Origin: CAZRDB01 sp964598695
Lineage (GTDB): Bacteria; Armatimonadota; Zipacnadia; UBA1398
Direction: 5' to 3'
DNA: 21,551 nucleotides
NCBI GenBank assembly: GCA_964598695.1
Contig: CAZRDB010000073.1
Coordinates: forward strand, 1 to 21,551
Of the stretch, positions 14,574 to 21,551 are shown one piece after another. Each line of letters begins with the position of its first letter. Position 1 is the first letter of the stretch. A program made the translations under genes and the position numbers. The notes under the pieces were generated by a model. It saw only the letters and a list, made by a program, of their open reading frames with translations, did not search any database and was not told the DNA's origin.

Positions 14574-15986
14574 CTACGCGGTCACGAGACTGAGCAGGAT
14601 GAAGGTCGTCCCGTTCCACAGGCCGTGGAGGATCATCGGCGCCTTCAGGCTGCCGGAGACCTGCCGGACGATGCCGAGGGAGGTTCCGATCAGAAGGTAC
14701 TGCGGCAGGGCGATGAAGTCGAAGTGCGCGAGCGCGAAGACCGCGGCGGTGATCGCGACGGCGAGCGTGGGCCCGAGCCGGTCGCGGATCGGCACGAAGA
14801 GGCTGCCGCGCATGAGGGTCTCCTCGACCAGCGGCGCGCCGACGGCCACGAGCAGGAACATCACGAGCTTGGCCCACCAGGTGTCGGCGCCGATCATCAT
14901 GTCGATCGCCGGGTTCTGGCTCATCGGCGGGCCCCCGATCAGCCGCATGTAGACGAGGCCGACCACGAGCATGGGCACCGGCAGCGCGAGGACGCCCCAG
15001 AGGGCGAGGGGGGCGGCCTTCCAGGTCGGGTACGGGCGGAAGCCGGCGAGCGCCCAGAAGCCCGGCCCTCCACGCCAGCGGAGGAACCACACCGCGATGC
15101 CGCCGCTCGCGAGGAAGGCGAAGGCCGAGGCCAGGACCTCGAACTGGACGGAGCGGTCGGTGACGACGATGCTGAGGACGAGGCTGACAAGAAGCTGCAT
15201 CGCGAAGAACAGCGCGATCGCGGCGAAGGCGTCGAGGGGGCCCCACGAGGGCCGCTCGGCGGCCGGCGGCTCATGGGCCTCCGGCTCCGGCTCGGCGGTC
15301 GGCAGCGCCGGGGCGGGAGCGGGCCTGGCGGCGCGGACGAAGCGGGAGATCGGCACGGCGAGCAGGGCGCCGAGGAAGGCCGGGACGCTCAGGCAGCCGC
15401 CGAACAGGAACAGGGCCATGAGAGCGAGGATCCGTCCGACGCGCGTGGGCGCCTCGGCCGCGACCGTGTTCCGTTCGATCGCCTCGTTGCAGGCCGGATT
15501 GGCGAGGCGGAGCGCACGACGCACCCAGAGCGGCGTCAGCGACGAGGAGGCGTCGAGCCCTGCGGTCCGGAGGGCGGCGTCCGACTCCGTGTCGAGGCCG
15601 TCGGCGATCGTGAGGAAGGGGTCGGACTCGGTGGTGGTGGCCTCGCGCAGCGTCTGCGCCGCCTCGGCGTTGTTGCCCTCGTGGGCGTCGAGCGCGGCGC
15701 TGCGCAAGGCGGCGCCCCGCGCGAGGTCGGGCGACGCGAGCGCGAGGCGCTCGAGTTCGGTGCGGACCTGGGCCGTGCTCGCCGCGCGGCCCATCTCGCC
15801 TCCGTAGACCAGCAGGTCGCCGGTGATGTCGGCGCCCGCGAACTGCAGCCAGTCCGACTGCTGGGGCGCGTCGGCCTGCTGGCGGCGCACGACGATCTTG
15901 GCAGCCGCGACGCTCGCGATCACGAGGACCAGCGCGATCCACGCGAGGAGCCTGATACCGGGTGCGTGGGGGGACGGGTTCTCCAT
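14574..15986 (-). CDS. CPBP-family intramembrane metalloprotease with a long N-terminal domain
   Basis: This 470-residue protein ends in a CPBP (Rce1/Abi-like) protease domain. The motifs are E388-E389xxxR393 (VEETLMRG), His421 in FALAHFDF, and His454 with Asn458 in HGLWNGT. The family cleaves prenylated or signal-like peptides in the membrane and includes bacteriocin self-immunity proteins. Before this lies one N-terminal membrane segment (about 11-29), an Ala-rich, probably helical domain of about 150 residues, a second segment (about 187-212), and a Pro/Ala/Glu linker (about 215-243). The extension is longer than in the minimal family. The ATG at 15986 has GGGAAG upstream and a fitting N-terminal anchor; the open frame further upstream lacks support. 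It is followed by the DUF167 gene. It diverges from the DUF4139-like array across a 212-base gap in which no clear promoter was seen. Confidence 0.88.
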   Translation of the reverse strand: MENPSPHAPGIRLLAWIALVLVIASVAAAKIVVRRQQADAPQQSDWLQFAGADITGDLLVYGGEMGRAASTAQVRTELERLALASPDLARGAALRSAALDAHEGNNAEAAQTLREATTTESDPFLTIADGLDTESDAALRTAGLDASSSLTPLWVRRALRLANPACNEAIERNTVAAEAPTRVGRILALMALFLFGGCLSVPAFLGALLAVPISRFVRAARPAPAPALPTAEPEPEAHEPPAAERPSWGPLDAFAAIALFFAMQLLVSLVLSIVVTDRSVQFEVLASAFAFLASGGIAVWFLRWRGGPGFWALAGFRPYPTWKAAPLALWGVLALPVPMLVVGLVYMRLIGGPPMSQNPAIDMMIGADTWWAKLVMFLLVAVGAPLVEETLMRGSLFVPIRDRLGPTLAVAITAAVFALAHFDFIALPQYLLIGTSLGIVRQVSGSLKAPMILHGLWNGTTFILLSLVTA

Positions 15987-16198
15987 CGAGCTTCCCTTCG
16001 TCTTCGTCGACCACAGGCTTCGGGCTCGGTGAGAGGGAGTCCTCCGGCGAGGCCGGGCCGCTACGGCGCCGGGCCGCCGGCCGCAGTGTCGAGGGAACAC
16101 GCTGAACCGCCCGACCATCGAACCCCTTGGTACGTCTGGCCGGGCGAGGGAGACCGCGTCCGACAGCGAAGGTGCCGAACCTAGGAGGTGGTGTGACC

Positions 16199-17557
16199 GT
16201 GCGAACCACGTACGCGCTCTTCGTGCTCGCGCTGGTGGGCTCAGCGAGCTGGGCCTCCAAGATCGAGCTGTCCACTGTCCCTCCACGCGAAGGGGTCGAG
16301 GTCATCATCTACCGCGATGTCGATCTCACCCTTGTGCGGGAGCAACGGGCGATCCGGTTCCACAAGGGCGAGAACGAGGTCGCGTTCTCCTGGGCCGACA
16401 CGAGCATCGACCCGACCTCCGTCCGGATCCGCATCGCGGGCGACGGCGCGGGCTACGCGCTGACCCAGACCACCTATCCGCCGGAGCAGCCGAACACGCT
16501 GGTCTGGCACATCACGGCGCCGAAGGACGGTCCCGCGCCGCTGGAGGTCACCTACTTCACGCGCGGCTTCACCTGGTCGGCCTCGTACACCCTGGTCCTG
16601 TCGCAGGATGAGAAGAGCGCGACCCTCGCGGCCGACTTCTCGATCGGCAACAACAGCGGCGAGGACTACGAGAAGGCCCGGGTCTCGCTGCTCACGGGCG
16701 GGGTGCGCCTCGTCGAGCAGGTCGTCGCGCTCGAGATGGGTGCGCGAGAGAAGGCGATGTACGACCTCGACACCACCGCGGCCACCCCGGCCGCTCCCAC
16801 CGAGGCGCCCGCGCCCGCCGCCATGGCCGGCGCGATGTTCGGGGGAGTCAGCGGCGGGGGCGCCGTCGGCCAACGGCCGATGGGCGAGGTGTCGATCGCC
16901 GCGGCGAACGTTTCGGAGCACGAGCGGTACGGGCTCGATACCGAGTTGACGCTCACCAACGGCTGGGTCACGCGGCTGCGGTTCACCGAATCGAGCACGG
17001 TTGCGCCCAAAGTGCTCGCTCGGCTCCACCTCTTCGCCGAGCCGGCCGCCCACCGCGTCGTGAAGATCACCAACGACAAGGGGCACGGCCTCGGGGCGGC
17101 GGCCCTGCCGGCGGGGCCGGTCACGCTGTTCAAGCGGGACCCGGCCGGCCGGCTGGTCTATCTCGGCGAGAGCGCGCTGCCCTACGCCGGCGTCGGCCAG
17201 GAGGTCGAGGTGCTGGCGGGGCAGCTCCCCGACATCGTCGTGAAGCCGGAGATGGTCGCGACCCGCAAGCGCGACATCACCTTCGACGACGCGACGGGCG
17301 TCGTGACCGGCAAGGTGGTCGAGACGGACTACGAGGTCGAAACCACGAACCGGGACGGGATCGCGCGGACGCTCGAGCTGATCCAGGCCCGACCGAGCGC
17401 CCCGAACGTCTTCGTCGGCCCCGAGCTGGGTCAGAAGCGGGCCGACCGGATCACCTGGGAGTTCGCGCTGGATCCCGGCCAGGGAGCCCAGCTCACCCAC
17501 GCGTTCCACGAGTACTACGGGCTCGCGCAGAACAGCATGCCGAAGGAGGGCCGGTAG
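16199..17557 (+). CDS. A1: exported DUF4139-like protein
   Basis: This 452-residue protein has a signal peptide (residues 1-19, cleavage after SASWA). An N-terminal beta domain follows, with IYRDVDLTLVREQRAIRF and SIDPTSVRI, which resembles the start of DUF4139/mucoidy-inhibitor proteins. Then come YFTRGFTWSASYTLVL and FSIGNNSGEDYEKARVSLLTGGV, a low-complexity Ala/Pro/Gly linker (about 179-231), and a second beta-rich half (TNGWVTRLRF, KRDITFDDATGVVTGKVVETDYEVETTNRD). No catalytic motif is seen. GTG at 16199 is chosen by alignment with A2 and A3, which start MRT after AGGAGG; a GTG at 16193 is also possible. B1 follows after 3 bases, so co-translation is likely. The protein is probably periplasmic or on the cell surface, with role unknown. 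Confidence 0.85.
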   Translation: MRTTYALFVLALVGSASWASKIELSTVPPREGVEVIIYRDVDLTLVREQRAIRFHKGENEVAFSWADTSIDPTSVRIRIAGDGAGYALTQTTYPPEQPNTLVWHITAPKDGPAPLEVTYFTRGFTWSASYTLVLSQDEKSATLAADFSIGNNSGEDYEKARVSLLTGGVRLVEQVVALEMGAREKAMYDLDTTAATPAAPTEAPAPAAMAGAMFGGVSGGGAVGQRPMGEVSIAAANVSEHERYGLDTELTLTNGWVTRLRFTESSTVAPKVLARLHLFAEPAAHRVVKITNDKGHGLGAAALPAGPVTLFKRDPAGRLVYLGESALPYAGVGQEVEVLAGQLPDIVVKPEMVATRKRDITFDDATGVVTGKVVETDYEVETTNRDGIARTLELIQARPSAPNVFVGPELGQKRADRITWEFALDPGQGAQLTHAFHEYYGLAQNSMPKEGR

Positions 17558-17560
17558 ACC

Positions 17561-18704
17561 ATGACCCATCGCACTCGCTTGCTCGCACTCGCCTTGCTGG
17601 TGCTGCTCGGCGCGGTCCCGTCGTTCGCGAAGGTCAAGCTCACGCTGATGCCGACACGGGAGAACGTCCGCGTCCACTTCGACGCGGGCGGCTCGGCGCT
17701 GATGGAGGAGGAGCGCGTCGTCGCGCTCGAGGAGGGGGTCAACCAGGTCGAGCTGGCCTGGGAGGGGCTGCCGATCCTCCCGCAGTCGATCCTCTTCGAT
17801 CCGGTGGAGGAGCAGGCGAAGCCGACCACGCTGGCGGTCTCCACGCCGCCCTCGGGCCAGAGCGCGCTGATCTGGTGGGTGAAGACGGCGAAGGCCGGCA
17901 ACTACCGGCTGCGGATCACCTACGCGCTGGCGGGTGGCGGGGTCGCCATCGAGCGGATCGACTACGGCGCCCGCGCCAACCTCGACGAGAGCCAGCTCGT
18001 CCTCTCGGGCCGGGCGCGGCTGTACAACGGCAGCGGCATGGTCCAGAACGGCATGTCGGTGGAGATCGCCGACGCGCCCGCGGCCAACGTCTCGCTCGAC
18101 CGCGACGAGCGGCGCGAGATGCTGATGCTGGACAACGTCACCTACCCGATCACGAAGCGGTTCGTGAGCGACAGTGGGATCGAGGGCGGCCGGGTCCAGC
18201 TCCTGTACGAGTGGCGGGTGCCGGAGGCGGCGATCGCCCAGCTCGCGGGCAAGGCGCGGGCCTTCCTCGCGACGGCCGGCGATGGCAGCCAGCTGGACAC
18301 GTTCCTGGGCGAGTCGCAGCTCGGGTACGTCCCGCGCGGCGAGGAAGCGAAGCTGTTGATCGGCTTCGCGAACAACGTAGAGGTCGAGCTGCTGCTCCTC
18401 TNNNNNNNNNNACATCCGGTTGAAGTAGGTCCCGGATTGCTCGGGCCGCCAGCCGGAGCCGGTGTTGTGGGACACCAGCCGCACCTGGAAGCTCAAGCTG
18501 AAGAACCACACCGATCGCGACGTGACCGTGCGGCTGGTCGAGCATGCCGTTGGCCAGTGGGAGGTCGTGAGCGAGCTGAAGCCGACCGAGGTGAAGAACG
18601 GGACCGAACTGCGGTTCGAGGTCCCGGTGGAGGCCGGCGCCGAGATCGAGGTCAGCTACCAGATCGTCCAGCGCAACATCGAGCCGGGCGAGGCGACGCT
18701 CTAG
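17561..18704 (+). CDS. B1: exported DUF4139-like protein, interrupted by an assembly gap
   Basis: The protein has a signal peptide (1-23, cleavage after PSFA) and a beta-rich body nearly identical to B2, including LMEEERVVALEEGVNQVELAW, LDRDERREMLMLDNVTYPITKRFVS and FLGESQLGYVP. The frame is intact to 18401. A run of ten Ns (18402-18411) then interrupts it, and the C-terminal part (WKLKLKNHTDRD to EVSYQIVQRNIEPGEATL) resumes in a different literal frame. If the gap held 15 bases instead of 10, length and frame would match B2 exactly. Even then an in-frame TAG at 18426-18428 remains, inside an 18-base stretch that does not resemble B2. It is either a gap-edge assembly error or a true truncation. 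The intact homologue B2 favours the former. Confidence 0.75.
18402..18411. other. Assembly gap (10 Ns) inside B1
   Basis: Ten unknown bases occur within B1 at a point where the two units are nearly identical. Comparison with B2 (20930-20960) predicts 15 unknown bases, so the run is a placeholder and not a measured length. The 18 bases at 18422-18439 after the gap diverge sharply from B2, although the sequence on both sides matches, which suggests a poorly resolved repeat join. Confidence 0.95.
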
Positions 18705-18726
18705 AGACCGGGGAGGTGGACCGATC

Positions 18727-20079
18727 GTGCGAACTCCGTTCCTGTTCCTCGCGCTCGCGGTCGTGAGCACCGCGGCGTGGGCCTCGAAGATCGAGCTATC
18801 GACTGTGCCTCCGCGCGAGGGGGTCGAGCTGATCATCTACCGCGACGTCGACCTCACGCTCGTGCGGGAGCAGCGCGCGATCCGCTTCCACAAGGGCGAG
18901 AACGAGGTCGCCTTCTCGTGGGCCGACACCAACATCGATCCGACCTCGGTGCGGATCCGGATCGCCGGCGACGGCGCCGGGTACGCGCTGACGGAGACGA
19001 CGTTCCCGCCCGAGCAGCCCAACACGCTCGTGTGGCACATCACGGCGCCGAAGGACGGCCCGGCGCCGCTCGAGGTGACGTACTTCACCAGCGGGCTGAC
19101 CTGGGCGGCGAGCTACACGCTGATCCTCTCGCAAGACGAGAAGAGTGGCTCGCTCGCGGCCGACTTCTCGATCGGCAACAACAGCGGCGAGGACTACGAG
19201 AAGGCCAAGGTTGCGCTGCTGACGGGCGGCGTCCGGCTCATCGAGCAGGTCGTCGCGCTGCAGACCGAGGCGACCGAGGATCTGGCCCTTGCCCGGCCGC
19301 GCCGGGCGCGGTCGGGCAAGGGTGATGCCGGCCCCGCCGGTCCCGTCGGCCGGGCCGGAGCAGCGGGGATGGGCGGCGGCGGTCGGGCGGGCGGCGAGTT
19401 CGTGGACGAGATCGCGATCGCTGCGGCGAACGTCTCGGAGCACGAACGGTACGGGCTCGACACCGAGCTGGCGCTCACCAACGGCTGGGTAACCCGGCTG
19501 CGGTTCACCGAATCGAGCACGGTCGCGCCGAAGGTGCTGGCGCGGCTCCACCTGTTCGCGGGTTCGGCCGCGACGCGGATCGTGAAGGTCAAGAACGACA
19601 AGGAGCACGGTCTGGGCACGGCCGCCCTGCCGGCCGGACCGATCACGCTGTTCAAGCGCGACGCGGCGGGCCGACTGATCTACCTGGGCGGGAGCGCGCT
19701 GCCCTACGCCGGAGTGGGCCAGGAGGTCGAGGTCTCGGCCGGGGCGCTGCCGGACATCGTCGTGAAGGCGGAGATGGCGGCAACGCGCAAGCGCGACATC
19801 ACCTTCGATGACCGGACCGGCATCGTCACCGGCAAGGTGGTCGAGACCGACTACAAGGTCGAGGCCACGAACCGCGACGCGATCGCGCGGACGCTCGAGC
19901 TGATCCAGGCCCGCCCGGGGATGCCGAACGTCTTCGTCGGCCCCGAACTGGGCAAGAAGCGGGCCGACCGGATCACCTGGGAGTTCGCGCTGGATCCGGG
20001 TCAGGGCGCCCAGCTCGAGCACGCCTTCCACGAGTACCACGGGCTGGCCGAGAACGACATGCCGAAGGAGAGTGAGTAG
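18727..20079 (+). CDS. A2: exported DUF4139-like protein
   Basis: This 450-residue paralogue of A1 has the same domain order: signal peptide (1-19, cleavage after TAAWA), YRDVDLTLVREQRAIRF beta domain, FSIGNNSGEDYEKAKVALLTGGV, linker, and second beta half ending HAFHEYHGLAENDMPKESE. The linker (about 179-228) is unrelated to that of A1. It contains an Arg-rich stretch and a short Gly-x-x run (GPAGPVGRAGAAG), whereas the flanking domains are nearly identical. GTG at 18727 has GGGAGG 10 bases upstream, placed between the B1 stop and A2. It is followed by B2 after 3 bases. A role in a cell-surface or periplasmic structure is a guess; no enzyme motif is visible. Confidence 0.87.
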   Translation: MRTPFLFLALAVVSTAAWASKIELSTVPPREGVELIIYRDVDLTLVREQRAIRFHKGENEVAFSWADTNIDPTSVRIRIAGDGAGYALTETTFPPEQPNTLVWHITAPKDGPAPLEVTYFTSGLTWAASYTLILSQDEKSGSLAADFSIGNNSGEDYEKAKVALLTGGVRLIEQVVALQTEATEDLALARPRRARSGKGDAGPAGPVGRAGAAGMGGGGRAGGEFVDEIAIAAANVSEHERYGLDTELALTNGWVTRLRFTESSTVAPKVLARLHLFAGSAATRIVKVKNDKEHGLGTAALPAGPITLFKRDAAGRLIYLGGSALPYAGVGQEVEVSAGALPDIVVKAEMAATRKRDITFDDRTGIVTGKVVETDYKVEATNRDAIARTLELIQARPGMPNVFVGPELGKKRADRITWEFALDPGQGAQLEHAFHEYHGLAENDMPKESE

Positions 20080-20082
20080 GCG

Positions 20083-21234
20083 ATGAACGCACGGATCCGT
20101 TTGCTGGCGCTTGCCTCGCTCGTGCTCGTGAGCGCCGTTCCCTCGTTCGCGAAGGTGAAGCTCACGCTGATGCCGGTGCGGGAGAACGTCCGTGCCCACT
20201 TCGAGGCCGGCGGCGCGGCGCTGATGGAGGAGGAGCGCGTCGTCGCGCTCGAGGAAGGCGTCAACCAGGTCGAGCTGGCATGGGAGGGGTTGCCGATCCT
20301 CCCGCAGTCGATCCTCTTCGACCCCGTCGACGGGCAGGAGAAGCCGACGACGCTGGCGGTCTCGACGCCGCCCTCGGGCCAGAGCGCGCTGATCTGGTGG
20401 GTCAAGACCGCGAAGGCCGGCAACTACCGGCTGCGGATCACCTACGCCCTGGCGGGCGGCGGGGGCGTCTCGATCGAGCGGATCGACTACAACGCCCGCG
20501 CCAACCTCGACGAGAGCCAGCTCGTGCTCTCGGGCCGGGCCCGGCTCTACAACGGCAGCGGCATGGTCCAGAACGGCGTCGCGGTCGAGATCGCCGGGTG
20601 CCCGGCGGCCACCGTCTCGCTCGATCGGGATGAGCGGCGCGAGATGCTGCTGCTCGACAATGTCACCTACGCGATCACGAAGCGGTTCGTGAGCGACAGC
20701 GCGATCGAGGGCGGTCGGGTGCAGCTCCTCTACGAGTGGCAGGTCCCGGAGGCCGCCGTGGCGCAGCTCGCGGGCAAGGCCCGCGCCTTCCTCGCGACGG
20801 CCGGCGACGGCAGCCAGCTCGACACGTTCCTCGGCGAGTCGCAGCTCGGGTACGTGCCGCACGGCGAGGACTCGAAGCTGTTCATCGGCTTCGCGAACAA
20901 CGTCGAGGTCGAGCGCCAGCTCCTCGAGTCGCGCGATGAGAACATCCGGTTCACGAAGGTTCGAGAGAACTCGGGCCGCCAGCCGGAGCCGGTGTTGTGG
21001 GACACGGTCCGGACCTGGAAGCTCAAGCTCAAGAACCACACCGACCGCCCCATCACCCTGCGGCTCGTGGAGCACGCGGTGGGCGAGTGGGAGGTCGTGA
21101 GCGAGCTGAAGCCGACCGAGGTGAAGAACGGGACGGAGCTGCGGTTCGAGATCCCGCTCGAGGCCGGAGCCGAGACCGAGGTCAGCTACCAGATCGTCCA
21201 GCGGAACATCGAGCCGGGCGAGCCGACGATCTAG
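20083..21234 (+). CDS. B2: exported DUF4139-like protein
   Basis: This intact 383-residue protein serves as the reference for B1. It has a signal peptide (1-23, cleavage after PSFA), an N-terminal beta domain (GAALMEEERVVALEEGVNQ, WEGLPILPQSILFDP), a middle region (LIWWVKTAKAGNYRLRITY, ANLDESQLVLSGRARLYNGSG), and a C-terminal beta sandwich (TWKLKLKNHTDRPITLRLVEH, TEVKNGTELRF, EVSYQIVQRN) typical of the end of DUF4139 proteins. Its first half aligns loosely with that of A in order of motifs, so A and B are probably ancient paralogues. B2 differs from B1 in IAGCPAATVS versus IADAPAANVS, which gives it a cysteine that B1 lacks there. It is translationally close to A2 and followed by A3 after 25 bases. 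Confidence 0.87.
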   Translation: MNARIRLLALASLVLVSAVPSFAKVKLTLMPVRENVRAHFEAGGAALMEEERVVALEEGVNQVELAWEGLPILPQSILFDPVDGQEKPTTLAVSTPPSGQSALIWWVKTAKAGNYRLRITYALAGGGGVSIERIDYNARANLDESQLVLSGRARLYNGSGMVQNGVAVEIAGCPAATVSLDRDERREMLLLDNVTYAITKRFVSDSAIEGGRVQLLYEWQVPEAAVAQLAGKARAFLATAGDGSQLDTFLGESQLGYVPHGEDSKLFIGFANNVEVERQLLESRDENIRFTKVRENSGRQPEPVLWDTVRTWKLKLKNHTDRPITLRLVEHAVGEWEVVSELKPTEVKNGTELRFEIPLEAGAETEVSYQIVQRNIEPGEPTI

Positions 21235-21259
21235 CCGACGCCAGGGAGGAGGGCTCGCC

Positions 21260-21551
21260 ATGCGCACGCTCGCGCTCGCGGCACTGGCCCTGTTGGCCTC
21301 GGCCGGCTGGGCCTCGAAGATCGAACTCTCCACGGTCCCTCCGCGCGAGGGCGTGGAACTGATCGTCTACCGCGACGTCGACCTCACGCTCGTGCGGGAG
21401 CAGCGCGCGATCCGCTTCCACAAGGGCGGCAATGAGGTGGCCTTCTCGTGGGCCGACACGAACATCGACCCGACCTCGGTGCGGGTCCGGATCGCCGGCG
21501 ACGGCGCGGGCTACGCGCTCACCGAGACGACCTACCCGCCGGAGCAGCCGA
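21260..21551 (+). CDS. A3: N-terminal part of a third A-type exported protein
   Basis: The gene starts at an ATG (21260) preceded by GGGAGGAGGG and runs off the window after 97 codons. The signal peptide (MRT start, cleavage after SAGWA) differs from those of A1 and A2. The mature start SKIELSTVPPREGVELI and the following YRDVDLTLVREQRAIRF are the same as in A2 apart from small changes such as Gly for Glu in KGGNEV. A third B gene is expected downstream. This entry has no stop codon in the window. Confidence 0.9.
   Translation, partial: MRTLALAALALLASAGWASKIELSTVPPREGVELIVYRDVDLTLVREQRAIRFHKGGNEVAFSWADTNIDPTSVRVRIAGDGAGYALTETTYPPEQP

Larger units (their letters stand above)
16199..21551 (+). 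repeat. Tandem array of a two-gene unit (A-B, A-B, A...)
   Basis: The same two genes recur head to tail: A1 16199-17557, B1 17561-18704, A2 18727-20079, B2 20083-21234, A3 from 21260. Start-to-start distance is 2528 bases for unit 1 and 2533 for unit 2. The 3-base A-to-B spacing is the same in both units. Unit 1 and unit 2 differ mainly at third codon positions, so the duplication is old enough to have accumulated silent change under selection for protein sequence. Over the shared start region A2 and A3 are more alike than either is to A1. The array continues beyond the window. Confidence 0.95.

Noticed and set aside
14538..16184. Plus-strand frame of about 550 codons opposite the CPBP protease and DUF167 genes
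   Set aside because: The product is a charged low-complexity shadow, whereas the minus strand shows CPBP and DUF167 motifs with ribosome sites.
19318..19400. Collagen-like Gly-x-x run in A2
   Set aside because: Only about four triplets are regular and A1 lacks them. It is better described as a low-complexity linker than a collagen domain.
18796..21333. Long open frames on the minus strand across the A-B array (845 and 756 codons)
   Set aside because: They are antisense to well-supported exported proteins, their predicted proteins are Arg/Asp/Leu-rich with no domain, and strong third-position GC bias creates such frames. Silent-site changes between units follow the plus-strand frame.
1..21551. 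CRISPR array, tRNA, rRNA or insertion sequence
   Set aside because: No short spaced direct repeats, tRNA cloverleaf, rRNA segment or transposase was recognised on either strand by reading. The only large repeats are the A-B units and the membrane modules.

Overview
The window is GC-rich bacterial chromosomal DNA, apparently from an uncultivated or poorly sampled lineage. It contains a run of Ns at 18402-18411, so it comes from a scaffolded assembly. Coding density is high, and several genes have good Shine-Dalgarno sites (GGAGG-type). Gene content includes a TPR-CHAT protein, a GxGYxYP-type protein, a Thermus-like monofunctional proline dehydrogenase, CPBP protease, DUF4139-like exported proteins and CxxC-tailed membrane proteins. 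It would fit groups such as Armatimonadota or Planctomycetota, but no marker gene here fixes the phylum and that guess is weak. No rRNA, tRNA, CRISPR array or insertion sequence was recognised.

Layout, left: the 3' end of an unidentified gene (1-252, +) converges on a large exported TPR-CHAT protein (262-3381, -). Two REP-like hairpins (3489-3555) separate this from a two-gene minus-strand operon, proline dehydrogenase (TTG start, 5551) followed by an NAD-dependent epimerase/dehydratase. Divergent from these is a plus-strand pair: an APH/choline-kinase-like phosphotransferase and an exported GxGYxYP-type protein with an N-terminal glutamine-amidotransferase-like domain.

Middle (9.3-14.2 kb): a divergent PerR-like regulator / KatA catalase pair sits between two homologous membrane-protein genes. 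Each membrane module has about six membrane segments with a PWWGLLP motif, a short helical linker, and a cytosolic CAYC-x29-CPxC tail that looks metal-binding. The left gene carries two fused modules and the right gene one. The regulator and catalase share one short AT-rich control region with overlapping promoters and a palindrome. A peroxide-response locus is well supported. A role for the membrane proteins in it is inference from position only.

Right (14.2-21.5 kb): a minus-strand operon (CPBP intramembrane protease, then a DUF167/YggU protein) is divergent from a tandem array of exported proteins. The array alternates two related genes, A (about 450 aa) and B (about 383 aa), as A1-B1-A2-B2-A3 and runs off the window. 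Both resemble the DUF4139/mucoidy-inhibitor type of beta-rich exported protein. The units are about 2.53 kb long. They differ mostly at silent positions, except for fast-changing signal peptides and a low-complexity linker in A. B1 is interrupted by the N gap and has an in-frame TAG beside it, so its integrity is unresolved.
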